Below are positions 10,943-19,874 of a DNA stretch of 64,000 nucleotides, one piece after another. Source of the DNA: Robiginitomaculum sp. (GTDB taxonomy: Bacteria; Pseudomonadota; Alphaproteobacteria; Caulobacterales; Maricaulaceae); the NCBI GenBank assembly GCA_002733905.1, contig NVXK01000001.1, positions 89,770 through 153,769 on the forward strand, written 5' to 3'. How positions within the stretch are numbered: position 1 is the first letter of the stretch; every line of letters starts with the position of its first letter. The position numbers and the translations under genes are program-made. Under the pieces are notes generated by a model that ran no database searches, was not told where the DNA came from, and was given only the letters and a program-made list of their open reading frames with translations.

Positions 10943-11560
10943 TTAGTTCGTCGTGACAAATGAATGTTTGCTGGGTTTCCTCTGGAAATGGTTTTGTACC
11001 CTAGAACGCCATAACCACGGAGCGTCCCAATCCCCACTCCAAAGCCCCCTCTTACTCTTTCTTGCCAATGTTTCTGCTTCTAGGTATGTTTTCTGGTACT
11101 CTGTACCTCTCAAAAACCGGACATAAGCCCTAGCATAACCCGATTGTAAGGCAAAATGTCCATAATCCTCGAGACGGCCGAGGGAACATTGTGCCACGTA
11201 TCTTACTTTCAATTGGTAGTGGTTCTTGTCTCGTATAAAGCAATTTGCTGTTTGACCATCAAACAATTCTTTTAGTTTTTTTGTAACATCTTCTCCACAA
11301 GGATAGTTTATTCCAGAGTTTAGAGTACAAGTTTGACGCTTCTCCACGCCATCTATTCCCCAAACACGAATGTTAAAATTCTCTATGTAAAAACCATCTG
11401 CATCATAAAACTTCAAAGTTCCCGTAATCCAAGTACCAATTTCACCTGTATTAACATCTGTTTCAGTTGCGATTGAAGAAATTGGAATCAATATAGAGCT
11501 AAACATGCCAAGCACCAAAGTTCGAACATTTACCGAAAAAAATTTTCTGTATCGATTCAT
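10943..11560 (-). CDS. Secreted thermonuclease (SNase)-like protein
   Basis: The preferred start is ATG at 11560, nine bases after AAGGGG, giving 205 aa; an in-frame start 10 codons earlier is less likely. An N-terminal hydrophobic stretch (residues 10 to about 28) looks like a signal peptide. The body has the SNase-like OB-fold pattern: GTLKFYDADGF, IRVWGIDGVEKRQTC, a C-terminal YARAY, then AETLARKSKRGLW. Four cysteines suggest a periplasmic location. The catalytic Arg-Glu-Arg set is only partly recognisable, so nuclease activity is not certain. It is convergent with pccR. Confidence 0.7.
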   Translation of the reverse strand: MNRYRKFFSVNVRTLVLGMFSSILIPISSIATETDVNTGEIGTWITGTLKFYDADGFYIENFNIRVWGIDGVEKRQTCTLNSGINYPCGEDVTKKLKELFDGQTANCFIRDKNHYQLKVRYVAQCSLGRLEDYGHFALQSGYARAYVRFLRGTEYQKTYLEAETLARKSKRGLWSGDWDAPWLWRSRVQNHFQRKPSKHSFVTTN

Positions 11561-11723
11561 ATTTGAGACCCCTTGTTGTTTTGTTCTCACTCAGAAATTA
11601 AAGGTAATAGGGAATAGTATTCATAAACAGGTTGTTGTTAAATATGTATATACTATGTTATTGTAGCTATCAAGATTTATACTTAAGGATGTCAAACCTA
11701 TTTCAGATTATCAGGAATTTAAA

Positions 11724-12083
11724 ATGATCAAATTTTTTAATATTTTATCCATTTTTCTTTTGTTGTCCTGTACAGCAGAGATCCCTGATCCTAAGACAAA
11801 AGCCGCATCGCCTCCTCAAAATAATTCACCAGAGAATATTGAATCAAATGTTGATGCATGGACAACTGTTATATGCGAAGAAATAGATTCTATATCAGCC
11901 AACATAGATTTATCTGAAAGTTCAAATTCCAAGATTCTTCAATTTAAGATCCATTATGTTGACAATGACATCGGCCAACCAACAATTACAGACGAAAATA
12001 TTAATTGGGTATCCCCTACACTGGAGACAGAAACTCAAGCCATACCAGAAAATCATTTTTGTTATTTAATGACTGAATTATAG
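11724..12083 (+). CDS. Small predicted lipoprotein, function unknown
   Basis: This 119-aa protein begins with a classic lipoprotein signal (MIKFFNILSIFLLLSC) with the lipobox Cys at residue 16. The rest is acidic and polar with no recognised domain. The start follows AGGAATTTAAA. It is divergent from the SNase-like gene and convergent with the methyltransferase gene. The low complexity of the neighbourhood suggests accessory DNA. Confidence 0.65.
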   Translation: MIKFFNILSIFLLLSCTAEIPDPKTKAASPPQNNSPENIESNVDAWTTVICEEIDSISANIDLSESSNSKILQFKIHYVDNDIGQPTITDENINWVSPTLETETQAIPENHFCYLMTEL

Positions 12084-12101
12084 ATAATGAAGAAAATAAA
12101 T

Positions 12102-12135
12102 GAGCCATACAGGAACGCCAATACCCGTATGGCTC
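12102..12135 (-). terminator. Inverted repeat behind the methyltransferase gene
   Basis: GAGCCATAC (12102-12110) pairs perfectly with GTATGGCTC (12127-12135). Read on the minus strand it follows the stop of the methyltransferase gene and is trailed by ATTTATTTTC, consistent with an intrinsic terminator. It may also serve the convergent lipoprotein gene. Confidence 0.5.
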
Positions 12136-12167
12136 TGGGAGTGACGCTAAAGCGCCATTTCGAAGAG

Positions 12168-12965
12168 TTATCCAACCAGTCTTTTTTGAGGTTTAGATTG
12201 GCCAAACAACTCATAGGTCTTGCCTAAATCTCTTAGACGCCTTGTCTCGCGAAAATCACTTGTGACCAGGTGAACATCAATTTTTGTGTGTTTCCACTCC
12301 TTACAGTAATATCCAGCGTCAATTGATGTACGGCCGAGTTTTATATGTGTCTGTTCAACAAAACTTGTATAATGTCGTTGATCATAAAGTCCCACATATC
12401 CGCCTCTGAATTCATCAGAAACAAGACGGTCAGGTAAAATAAACACACCTTCATCTGCAATATCGGATAATAGGTCTATGATATGGTATGGTAATGAAGC
12501 CCCCTTATATCTTGGTGCTTTGAAGGCAGACTTATTGGAACCAAAAGGAGGATTACTTACAGCTGTGTCAAAGGTTCCAAGTGGTTCATAAATTGATGGG
12601 TTCATCATATCTCCACAAATCCAATGAGCTTCTGGGAATATTTTACGTCCAATCTCTACAAATTTTGGGTTTTGCTCAATACATACAACGTCACTTTGCT
12701 TCCCATTCATGTGCCATTCCAAACAAGATAAAACCCCAATTCCTGCGGCGACATCCAAAACTCTACGCCCACCTACAGCTATTGATATGTCTCTCGCCAG
12801 ACCTACAGGTGTAAAATAGGCATTGTCCTTTGAAATATCAGCATAGAACGCTTCATCAAATTTCTCAAAGAACTCATAAATAGCTTCAAAATCTCTTACT
12901 CGGTATTTCAAGATGCTTAAAGCTTCTTGATGGCGTGCACGTTGATTACTGGTAAATTTTGGCAT
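12168..12965 (-). CDS. SAM-dependent methyltransferase, N6-adenine-type motif
   Basis: The start chosen is ATG at 12965 behind GGGAGA, giving 265 aa. A SAM-binding motif I (VLDVAAGIGVL, residues 69-79), an acidic end of motif II (VCIEQNP) and the catalytic NPPF (residues 138-141) are visible. This combination is typical of DNA N6-adenine methyltransferases and of related RNA or protein methyltransferases carried by phages and plasmids. No partner endonuclease is adjacent, so an orphan or anti-restriction role is plausible but unproven. The long leader upstream is rich in hairpins. Confidence 0.7.
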   Translation of the reverse strand: MPKFTSNQRARHQEALSILKYRVRDFEAIYEFFEKFDEAFYADISKDNAYFTPVGLARDISIAVGGRRVLDVAAGIGVLSCLEWHMNGKQSDVVCIEQNPKFVEIGRKIFPEAHWICGDMMNPSIYEPLGTFDTAVSNPPFGSNKSAFKAPRYKGASLPYHIIDLLSDIADEGVFILPDRLVSDEFRGGYVGLYDQRHYTSFVEQTHIKLGRTSIDAGYYCKEWKHTKIDVHLVTSDFRETRRLRDLGKTYELFGQSKPQKRLVG

Positions 12966-13420
12966 TGTTTTCTCCCAATTGACTATGGGGGACGCGAGCG
13001 GGTTTCTCCTGCCGTCAATGACAAGCAAAGCGCAGTACAGAAAATACAAAGTATTTTCATCATTGACGGAAGGAAAAAGAAATTTGCTAAGGACCGTAAA
13101 TAGTCAAGAAGGGAGATTGGCAATCTCTCCAGTCTACATTGAGGGCCAACAAATTCGTTAAAGCTATGAAACTGTTAGCAAAATAACAGTTATATGTTGT
13201 TGTTCCAAAAAATTAGAGTTAAGAGCAAAGGGTACGGGAGAGCCGTACGGGGTTCGACAACTCCTAAAATTATCCCATCTGCCCGCTATGCAGGCGTCTG
13301 ATCAATGCTGTCCGTCTATATGGCCGGATGGCGTGGAAATGTCCAAGGTCTGACCCAAATACTGCGCCGGAGTCAGATGGCTCCGTTTGTCGACTCCGGC
13401 TTTAGCATTGTGAACACATT
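12966..13420. other. Hairpin-rich noncoding stretch
   Basis: This 455-bp gap holds several perfect inverted repeats: GAGATTG/CAATCTC (13113-13127), AACTGTTA/TAACAGTT (13170-13191), GTACGG/CCGTAC near 13231-13248, and GCCGGAGTC/GACTCCGGC (13366-13400, 17-nt loop). No protein frame was recognised. The last stem lies 21 bp before the small ORF at 13421. It could be regulatory RNA, operators or debris at the edge of the conjugative element. Confidence 0.5.
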
Positions 13421-13696
13421 ATGATTGATGACGACGGAAATAACATTATATCATTCCCCATCCTTAATGATGGCGATCCCTCAACTGAGGACTATTTGAA
13501 TTTGCTCCTTTTATTTGGCAGGATAAAGGGCAAAAAGAGAAGGGACTTATTACTTAAAAAGGCATTAGATTTGTGTTATTTAGATGCTAGTGATCGAGGA
13601 ATAAATGTACATGAATTATCTCAACAAGATCCAGATATATTGCAAAAATTATACCAAAGCATAAGTTCCGAGTTGAAGCCCACACTAGACAGCTAA
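13421..13696 (+). CDS. Small hypothetical protein
   Basis: This is a 91-aa acidic, leucine-rich frame (contains KGKKRRDLLLKKALDL) with no recognised domain and no strong ribosome site. It runs convergently into the end of traI seven bases later. Composition is protein-like, but the gene is unproven. Confidence 0.4.
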   Translation: MIDDDGNNIISFPILNDGDPSTEDYLNLLLLFGRIKGKKRRDLLLKKALDLCYLDASDRGINVHELSQQDPDILQKLYQSISSELKPTLDS

Positions 13697-13702
13697 ACAC
13701 AG

Positions 13703-16672
13703 TTACCTCGAAGGGGTTGAAAATTGGATTTCAGGTTTTTGCTCTATGGTTTTTTCGGGGTCCTTAACAATTTCTGCATCACTGATTTGTACCTGTTTTT
13801 CAGGTTCTTGAAGCTTGGTTCTAGCTTCTATACTTTTGGCACGTTGTTGCTTTCGCTCAGACAAAGCTAGAAAGGCTGAATCTATACTTACTGGATTAGA
13901 CCTTAGTCTGTGTTCCACTCCCTTAATTTTATCGACGGTATATTGAGTATCCAATTCTGCCCGAGATGCCATTACGTAAGACGAAATGGCATTCAGCGAT
14001 TTTGACATCACAGATGTTTGCACGATATCGGCACTGACATTATCAGCCCCTTGAGATTTGAATGCAGTCATGGCGTAACCCAATTTCAGTTGCCTAAATG
14101 CCGGTTCCGATACATGAAATACTGATGTTTGATTGTTCTGAAGCTTAACGGTCACTGTCTGGTCTCTTGTACTAATGCTAAGTACAGTTGCGCTCTGACC
14201 AACATATTGGGAACTTGATTTATTAGTTTTAGTCCACTTGATAAGCGCCCTCTCGCGCAATTTCAGTGTTTTTGTTTCGTATAAGGATAAAGAGCCCGCC
14301 TGATCTCCCTTCAATGACTTATCAAAATTCTTAAGATGGAGTGTTCTCTTCCGTCCTCGATCATCAATTAATTTCAAAGTGTTTTTGGAGGTGTCTTTGT
14401 CCAAAATACTATATACTCTGTTTACAAAGAATTTGTAATCTAGCTTGCTTGGTACGGTATTAAACCGGATTTGTTCCCCTCTCCTAAATGATGTCGCTCG
14501 CGTTGCCTTAGTGTCCGACAACTGGATGGGGGAGAGAGCCGAGACGGATATAGTTCTAGACCCAACAAAACCCTTCCTAATGGATTCATCGTATACTGCA
14601 TCATTTAACTGATCGACCATATCATTAGTGGGCGCTACTATCATATGGTTTTGACGCCCGTTGTAATTTAATTGGCCGTATTTACGGGCAATATGGTCTG
14701 GAATGTTGTCTATTTCAATTTCCGTCGTGTACTTTTCCATTGACCGAAAAGCTTTAACCGCTTGACCATTAGCTGCGAGATGAACCATTTTTAAAAGCTC
14801 TTTGTTATTACGTTGGCGTAATATTTGGCTTAGTTTAATAGTATCGAGGTCTTTAGTTTTTTGAGCAGCAGCAAACGGGGAACCAGCAGAAACAGAGTGA
14901 AACTGGCCTTTATCTCCGATGGTTCTCATATATGGGATTTTAAGTTTTTGAATGACCCTTAGGGTGGTCAACATGGTGTCATTCCCCACCTGACTAGCCT
15001 CATCAAGAACAAAGATTACTTTGGACCAATCTCGTTCTTCATAAGCCTGTCGCTTGCTCATATTGGAATATTTTTTATTAAAAAATTCGAGTGATACAGT
15101 GTGAATGCCAGATTTTTTATTAAGTTCTTCTACTGCTGTGAGTGCATGGGCGGCACCGAACATCTCTAAACCGTGAGTTTTATGGGTAGATTCAATAACA
15201 CTATTTATCCCGCCCATCATCGTACTTTTCCCTACACCTGCGAACCCTTGAATTGCTGAAATTGGAGATGTTGAAGTTAAAAACGATTGTGCCGCAATAC
15301 GCTGTCCTACCATCAATTGTGTTGTTTTAAGTAATTCTGTTGCCATTTTATCAGAGAGGATCGGCGATACCTCTCCCTTATTCGAAGATATAATTGTCAG
15401 AATTTCCTTCTCTGTCTCCAACGCATGCTTAGTGGTGATTTCACCGAGTTTGTTATCTCTTGAGGTATCAATAATCAGCCCCTTGTTTTTCAACACCTCC
15501 AAACGGGCCAATATTTGGGTTCCCGAAACACCACTTTTTGAGTTCTTAATGGTTTCATTAATGACGTCATATTCAAAAAATGTGGCTTTAGTTTCCGACA
15601 TGTCTCTCAAAGCGAATGAGACGGCATTGTTTACATATCGATCTTTGGTTCTGTCCGTGGGTAGTAAAAAAGGATCATGCTTTGCTTTAGAAAACGACAA
15701 GGAAGCCGTCCACTTTGTTAGTACCTTTGAGATTTTTCCAAGAGTTTTGCCCGGCTTTGTAGTTTCTACATAACTAGGCTCTAGGTTTGTAGGTAGTCTT
15801 ACCTTCGCTTTTCTGGCCTCTTCCCTCCAGCCAGCAGGCATAACCTTACGTTTCTCTGCGCTATGAGCTTGTTTGTTAGGTCTAACTTCAAGTGCATATT
15901 GTTGACGGGCTTGTTTAGTATTGAGCCCTGTACGGGCTACAATATTCTTAATCTTATTGCCTTGCTTTGAAAACAAATGGATTGCCTCATTGGATATATT
16001 TTTAAGCTCAAAATTACCCCATTGATTGTGTCGATCGGTAGATATGCCACGTTTGGTAATCGCCGCATGAAGTTCCGAAAGATAGAAAGCATCAGCGGCC
16101 GACTTAACTTTATAAATTGGGTCCGTATCAAGTGCCCGCCAACCGGCTATATCTTTGTCAAAAGTAGCATTGGCAATTGCAACATGTGTATGTGGTCCAG
16201 GGTCGTTTGCTCGTGTCAAACGGTGTGTCACTAAAGCATACAACATGTTGCCGGTATGCTTTGAAATAATTTTTTTGTTTTTGTAGTTCTGTTGTCGGGC
16301 AGCGTATTTTTCTTCCACATATTTCATTGTTGTTTTTACAGAAGCTATATGGTCTTCCAACATCTGTTTATCTTCCAAAACCCCAATGGCAATTTGTATC
16401 GATTTTGGTGGGGAGAACACCATGTCCAACCCATGTCGTCTTTTTATAAGTTTTCCTTGCTTATTAACACTCAGATCAACGTCCTTTGTAATTTTTCCAT
16501 TAAAAATCTCTGTAAGGCGTTCAGATGTAACCTCTCCCTTTAGATTTGCCCGTACAGCACCTTTACCGCCCCACTGAGCAGCTCCAAAGGACCCATCAGC
16601 TGTGTAGTAGTCATCGCCGGCATAATACTCTCCAGCGCTCCCTGCATTCGCCACTGATGATACAGAAATCAT
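13703..16672 (-). CDS. traI: MobF relaxase-helicase (TraI/TrwC family)
   Basis: This 989-aa protein nicks oriT, stays bound to the 5' end and unwinds the transferred strand. The N-terminus (SAGSAG-like context, GEYYAGDDYY) places tyrosine pairs at 16/17 and 22/23, almost exactly as in F TraI. The histidine metal site appears as HTHVAIANATFD preceded by THRL. The helicase half has Walker A GFAGVGKST (about residue 477), Walker B VFVLDEAS, and a late TAFKSQGAD motif. It is shorter than F TraI (1,756 aa) and nearer TrwC (966 aa). The start overlaps the traD stop by 4 bp. Confidence 0.95.
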   Translation of the reverse strand: MISVSSVANAGSAGEYYAGDDYYTADGSFGAAQWGGKGAVRANLKGEVTSERLTEIFNGKITKDVDLSVNKQGKLIKRRHGLDMVFSPPKSIQIAIGVLEDKQMLEDHIASVKTTMKYVEEKYAARQQNYKNKKIISKHTGNMLYALVTHRLTRANDPGPHTHVAIANATFDKDIAGWRALDTDPIYKVKSAADAFYLSELHAAITKRGISTDRHNQWGNFELKNISNEAIHLFSKQGNKIKNIVARTGLNTKQARQQYALEVRPNKQAHSAEKRKVMPAGWREEARKAKVRLPTNLEPSYVETTKPGKTLGKISKVLTKWTASLSFSKAKHDPFLLPTDRTKDRYVNNAVSFALRDMSETKATFFEYDVINETIKNSKSGVSGTQILARLEVLKNKGLIIDTSRDNKLGEITTKHALETEKEILTIISSNKGEVSPILSDKMATELLKTTQLMVGQRIAAQSFLTSTSPISAIQGFAGVGKSTMMGGINSVIESTHKTHGLEMFGAAHALTAVEELNKKSGIHTVSLEFFNKKYSNMSKRQAYEERDWSKVIFVLDEASQVGNDTMLTTLRVIQKLKIPYMRTIGDKGQFHSVSAGSPFAAAQKTKDLDTIKLSQILRQRNNKELLKMVHLAANGQAVKAFRSMEKYTTEIEIDNIPDHIARKYGQLNYNGRQNHMIVAPTNDMVDQLNDAVYDESIRKGFVGSRTISVSALSPIQLSDTKATRATSFRRGEQIRFNTVPSKLDYKFFVNRVYSILDKDTSKNTLKLIDDRGRKRTLHLKNFDKSLKGDQAGSLSLYETKTLKLRERALIKWTKTNKSSSQYVGQSATVLSISTRDQTVTVKLQNNQTSVFHVSEPAFRQLKLGYAMTAFKSQGADNVSADIVQTSVMSKSLNAISSYVMASRAELDTQYTVDKIKGVEHRLRSNPVSIDSAFLALSERKQQRAKSIEARTKLQEPEKQVQISDAEIVKDPEKTIEQKPEIQFSTPSR

Positions 16673-19053
16673 CTGTGGAAATCCTCAAACCCGGTGATAA
16701 TATGTTGTGCCTGTTCTATTTCCTGTGAACCCTCATTACCTTCATGGGTAACTTCATCGCTAATTCGGGCTTGTAATCGAGCTTCATCTCGTTTCTTTTT
16801 TTCTTTCTTTTTATTACGTTTCTTTTTTATGTTCTTTAGTTCTACCTTTTTAAGTTCGTCGCTAGATGGCTCCTCCATTGAGATTGAATTTGCGTTTGTC
16901 TCCTCATCTGTATCATCCTGTTCTGTCTCGCGATTTTTGAGAGAGGCTTCATCACTGCGGTCCGAAGATGTTAGTTTGGTAGGATTAGTCATCAACGGGA
17001 CATATGATTTTAGCAAATTTTCCGATTTAGCATTTTTTGTAGATCCGTTGTTTTTTGCTTGGGTCGCATACAATTTAGTAGGTTTTGGTTTTTTCTCAGC
17101 CTTTGAACTTTGATTTGTTTCTTTTTGTTTGGTTTTTTCCGGTTCTGGCTTTGTTGATTTCGTTTTACTATCCCCTCTTTTAAGATCCGTTTCCAATTGT
17201 TTCAGTGTTTTGTTGAGTTGACGGCTATATCCGACCGGGACTTTTTCAGCTTGCTCAAATCTGGCTTGAACGATAGGCCAATCGATATATTTAGTAGAGA
17301 CTCTCGCTACTGGTAATTCACCCGACAATTTCAAATATGCGTCTAAATTAGGCAAAGCCGATATTTGCTCTGGTAGGATTACATACTCTTTCTCTCTGCG
17401 GGTCATAATGTTGCGGCCGTCCCTGACAGTTTCTGCGCCATACGAAATATTCTCATCTCTCGCGGCTGTATGTGCACGCCCTATTGTTTTTGATAAATAC
17501 TCAGCTGTTTCAGGGCAGTTCACTGAAAAAATAAGCTTGGTTGCGCAATTGCCAAACAATGTGGCTGTATCATGCCGATCATATATGGCTTCTAATTGCG
17601 ATCTCTGTTGAATTCCAAGAATATATGCAGCACCAAATTGGCGTCCTTGCGTTAGACCGGTAATTAAAGACGGGAGTTTGGCGAGCGCGGGTAGCTCGTC
17701 CAACATAAAAAATACAAATCTGTTTTTGTGTCTGGGGCCTGAGACTAATGATCTAATCGCAATATCTGCCCACAGGGTTATAAGGGGCTTGAGGGCTTCA
17801 TGTTGATCAGATCTGGAGGTGATAAATAAGAACCCTTTTTGGTCTGTACACTTTATCCATTCAGAAATTGAAAACGGCTCAACGGCCTCGTGCTGGTATT
17901 CAACCATTGCATACAAAGGGGCAAGCGCAGACGTAAGAGTGGCTAGAATACTCCCCGATACACCCGAAATTAGAAACAATGCGCTAGCTTCAGTATCACC
18001 CAAATAATCAGCCAATGTGCTAGGGCGGCCTTTCATCAATAGATCGAGAAACGTCTTTAGTTTAGGTTTTGAATTTCCTTCCAAACTTTGAGAATAATAT
18101 TTATAGGCCGTAGATACAAATATTGTTCTTGCAGATTTACTCCAAAATGGATCCTTGCTCTCTGCGATAAGGGCCGCTGCTACGGTATGAAAATCCTCCT
18201 TGGAGTTTGCATCAGAGAAAAAATCCCACGCAGCACAACGAGTGTCCATAGGGTTTAATATGTAATCTGTTTGGGGATTATAATGTGTTTCGAGATAGCT
18301 ACCCATGTAATCAAAAACAACGCAGTCATGGTTATAATATCTAATTTGAGATAAGAGTTTTAGGATTTCTTGTGTTTTACCAGCCCCTGTACGACCACAA
18401 ATTAACGTGTGCTGTTTTTCAGTTCCATAGATATATGGAACACCACCAATTACATATGGCGTGTAATTATTTATCCACATTTTTTTTTCTAAGGCACGGT
18501 TTTTATCAAGAACTATATCGATAAGTTGGAGTTTTTCAACAATTCTGGCTCCTCTGAAGTGCTGCGTTTTAATGATTCGGCGCCCAACTGTTGAGAAAAA
18601 GAACATACTCAGGAGAGAAGTTATGGCAATTGTTACGGTGGTCCAGAACGACCATCTTTTAATTTTGGATACCCCTTGGGTATAATAGTGGATTATAGTT
18701 GGGTGATTTTCAAAGGAGTTCAAAGTGAGTTCAATTGTAGATCTTTCTATGTGTCCATCCACCACTCGCGTCTCTACAAAATTAGCTGGTTTATCTAGTT
18801 TGTGGGGGTAAATCATTTTGTTGAATCGTACGAGTTGCACTTGCATCATGGCTTGTTTTTCATTGGTTGGCATGACGGAAGCTTTGTAACCAACAAAAAG
18901 AAACCCGCAAATTAGATAAAACCCAACTACATATTTAACAACGTCACTCGCCATGCGAAGAGTGTGCAAAGACGTTTGCCCCCCACGCAACATCAGGGCG
19001 CCCTCCCCCCATTCTTTTACTTTCTCGTAGTCTGCTTCTGAAGTTCGTCTCAT
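16669..19053 (-). CDS. traD: Type IV coupling protein (TraD/TrwB family)
   Basis: This 794-aa ATPase delivers the relaxase-DNA complex to the secretion channel. Two N-terminal membrane segments (about residues 38-58 and 132-152) flank a periplasmic loop. The ATPase domain has Walker A CGRTGAGKT (about residue 219) and Walker B FFMLDELPA (about 446). The last roughly 180 residues are a strongly charged Lys/Glu-rich tail, as in F TraD, where the tail contacts the relaxosome. It lies between the RHH protein and traI, as trwB does in R388. Confidence 0.95.
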   Translation of the reverse strand: MRRTSEADYEKVKEWGEGALMLRGGQTSLHTLRMASDVVKYVVGFYLICGFLFVGYKASVMPTNEKQAMMQVQLVRFNKMIYPHKLDKPANFVETRVVDGHIERSTIELTLNSFENHPTIIHYYTQGVSKIKRWSFWTTVTIAITSLLSMFFFSTVGRRIIKTQHFRGARIVEKLQLIDIVLDKNRALEKKMWINNYTPYVIGGVPYIYGTEKQHTLICGRTGAGKTQEILKLLSQIRYYNHDCVVFDYMGSYLETHYNPQTDYILNPMDTRCAAWDFFSDANSKEDFHTVAAALIAESKDPFWSKSARTIFVSTAYKYYSQSLEGNSKPKLKTFLDLLMKGRPSTLADYLGDTEASALFLISGVSGSILATLTSALAPLYAMVEYQHEAVEPFSISEWIKCTDQKGFLFITSRSDQHEALKPLITLWADIAIRSLVSGPRHKNRFVFFMLDELPALAKLPSLITGLTQGRQFGAAYILGIQQRSQLEAIYDRHDTATLFGNCATKLIFSVNCPETAEYLSKTIGRAHTAARDENISYGAETVRDGRNIMTRREKEYVILPEQISALPNLDAYLKLSGELPVARVSTKYIDWPIVQARFEQAEKVPVGYSRQLNKTLKQLETDLKRGDSKTKSTKPEPEKTKQKETNQSSKAEKKPKPTKLYATQAKNNGSTKNAKSENLLKSYVPLMTNPTKLTSSDRSDEASLKNRETEQDDTDEETNANSISMEEPSSDELKKVELKNIKKKRNKKKEKKKRDEARLQARISDEVTHEGNEGSQEIEQAQHIITGFEDFHR

Positions 19054-19066
19054 AAATCCGCCTAAT

Positions 19067-19408
19067 TTATTGTTGAAATTTTGCCATTATCTCGGCAATC
19101 CTTGCATTCACTCTTTCCCCATCTTGGGAAAAATCACCGGTATTAATTTTCATCCAAAGCACACTGGAAATGGCCCCCTCGATCAGAAGGTTGATAAAAT
19201 CCTGATCTCCAAACAATTCCTCAAGCGTCAAATTTGTGCCTGAACTTGGTAATTTCGGTTGAGATAAATACGGCGTATTTAAGGTTGCCAGCAGCCTTTC
19301 TCGTACAATATCGGCTATTTTTACTTCGTTCGTTTTGGCATCTTTGCGCAAAGCTTCGTATAGATAGTCATCTATTCTGAAGGATCTAACTGTTGAGGGC
19401 TGTTTCAT
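19067..19408 (-). CDS. Ribbon-helix-helix relaxosome accessory protein (TrwA/TraM-position)
   Basis: The start chosen is ATG at 19408, giving 113 aa; the longer frame adds an unlikely aromatic leader. Residues 5-40 (VRSFRIDDYLYEALRKDAK) fit a ribbon-helix-helix DNA-binding fold, and the rest is helical. It stands 14 bp before traD, so the order RHH-coupling protein-relaxase copies trwA-trwB-trwC. TrwA binds oriT, stimulates nicking and represses its own operon; the same is inferred here. Four GTAATAC words directly upstream are candidate binding sites. Confidence 0.7.
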   Translation of the reverse strand: MKQPSTVRSFRIDDYLYEALRKDAKTNEVKIADIVRERLLATLNTPYLSQPKLPSSGTNLTLEELFGDQDFINLLIEGAISSVLWMKINTGDFSQDGERVNARIAEIMAKFQQ

Positions 19409-19430
19409 ATTTTTACTATTTTCCAAATTC

Positions 19431-19515
19431 GTGTAATACAGCGTAATACAAAAAAAAGGTAATAGTTCCAAAGGCTTAAAAAGGCCGAAAACAGGCGTAA
19501 TACAAAACGTAATAC
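19431..19515. promoter_or_regulatory. Four GTAATAC repeats upstream of the RHH gene
   Basis: GTAATAC occurs at 19433-19439, 19443-19449, 19497-19503 and 19509-19515, mostly preceded by GC or AC, in two pairs spaced 10 and 12 bp (about one helical turn). Such phased direct repeats are what an RHH autorepressor/oriT-binding protein would use. The leftmost pair lies 25-40 bp upstream of the RHH start. Confidence 0.5.
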
Positions 19516-19640
19516 GTTCCCTGCGCGTAACCTCTTGAAAACACTCGATAAATCGAGTTTTCGTATCCTACGACCTGTGTACTAAAAAAAGAAAGCGATT
19601 TTTCGAGGGTTATTTGAGCTTTGCGAAAATGACAATCGGA
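19516..19640 (+). other. Candidate oriT core
   Basis: ACTCGAT (19543-19549) and ATCGAGT (19552-19558) form a 7-bp hairpin, followed on the + strand within four bases by GTATCCTACG (19563-19572). In R388 the nic site likewise follows a small hairpin and starts GTATTGTCT before the cut. The location next to the RHH-traD-traI block also matches. The predicted nick would be on the + strand around 19568-19572, sending the rightward DNA first and the traI side last. Placement of the nick is inference. Confidence 0.45.
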
Positions 19641-19836
19641 AAATTTCCATCGTTTACAGCGTAGCGGTTTTCAGGGAAAACCAAGACTATGCTGTAAACC
19701 AGGCTTTGATACTGGTAAGAAAAAATTCTTCTATAAATATGAGCAGAGCGAATTTTGAAAAAGTAATTTTTTCCGTCTCAAAATTTACACACAACATTAT
19801 CACACAATTAAATTTGAACTTTGGTTCTATCCCATT

Positions 19837-19864
19837 AAAAAAAAACCCGCCTGTGAAGCGGGTT
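19837..19864 (-). terminator. Intrinsic terminator after the 19875-21022 operon
   Basis: AACCCGC (19844-19850) and GCGGGTT (19858-19864) form a 7-bp stem with a 7-nt loop. On the minus strand the stem is followed by at least eight T residues, just after the stop of the 19875 gene. Confidence 0.85.
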
Positions 19865-19874
19865 TCTATTTTGA

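Noticed and set aside
13231-13270. Group II intron domain V remnant
   Set aside because: Only the GAGCCGTAC word fits; the partner arm, tetraloop and any reverse transcriptase are missing.
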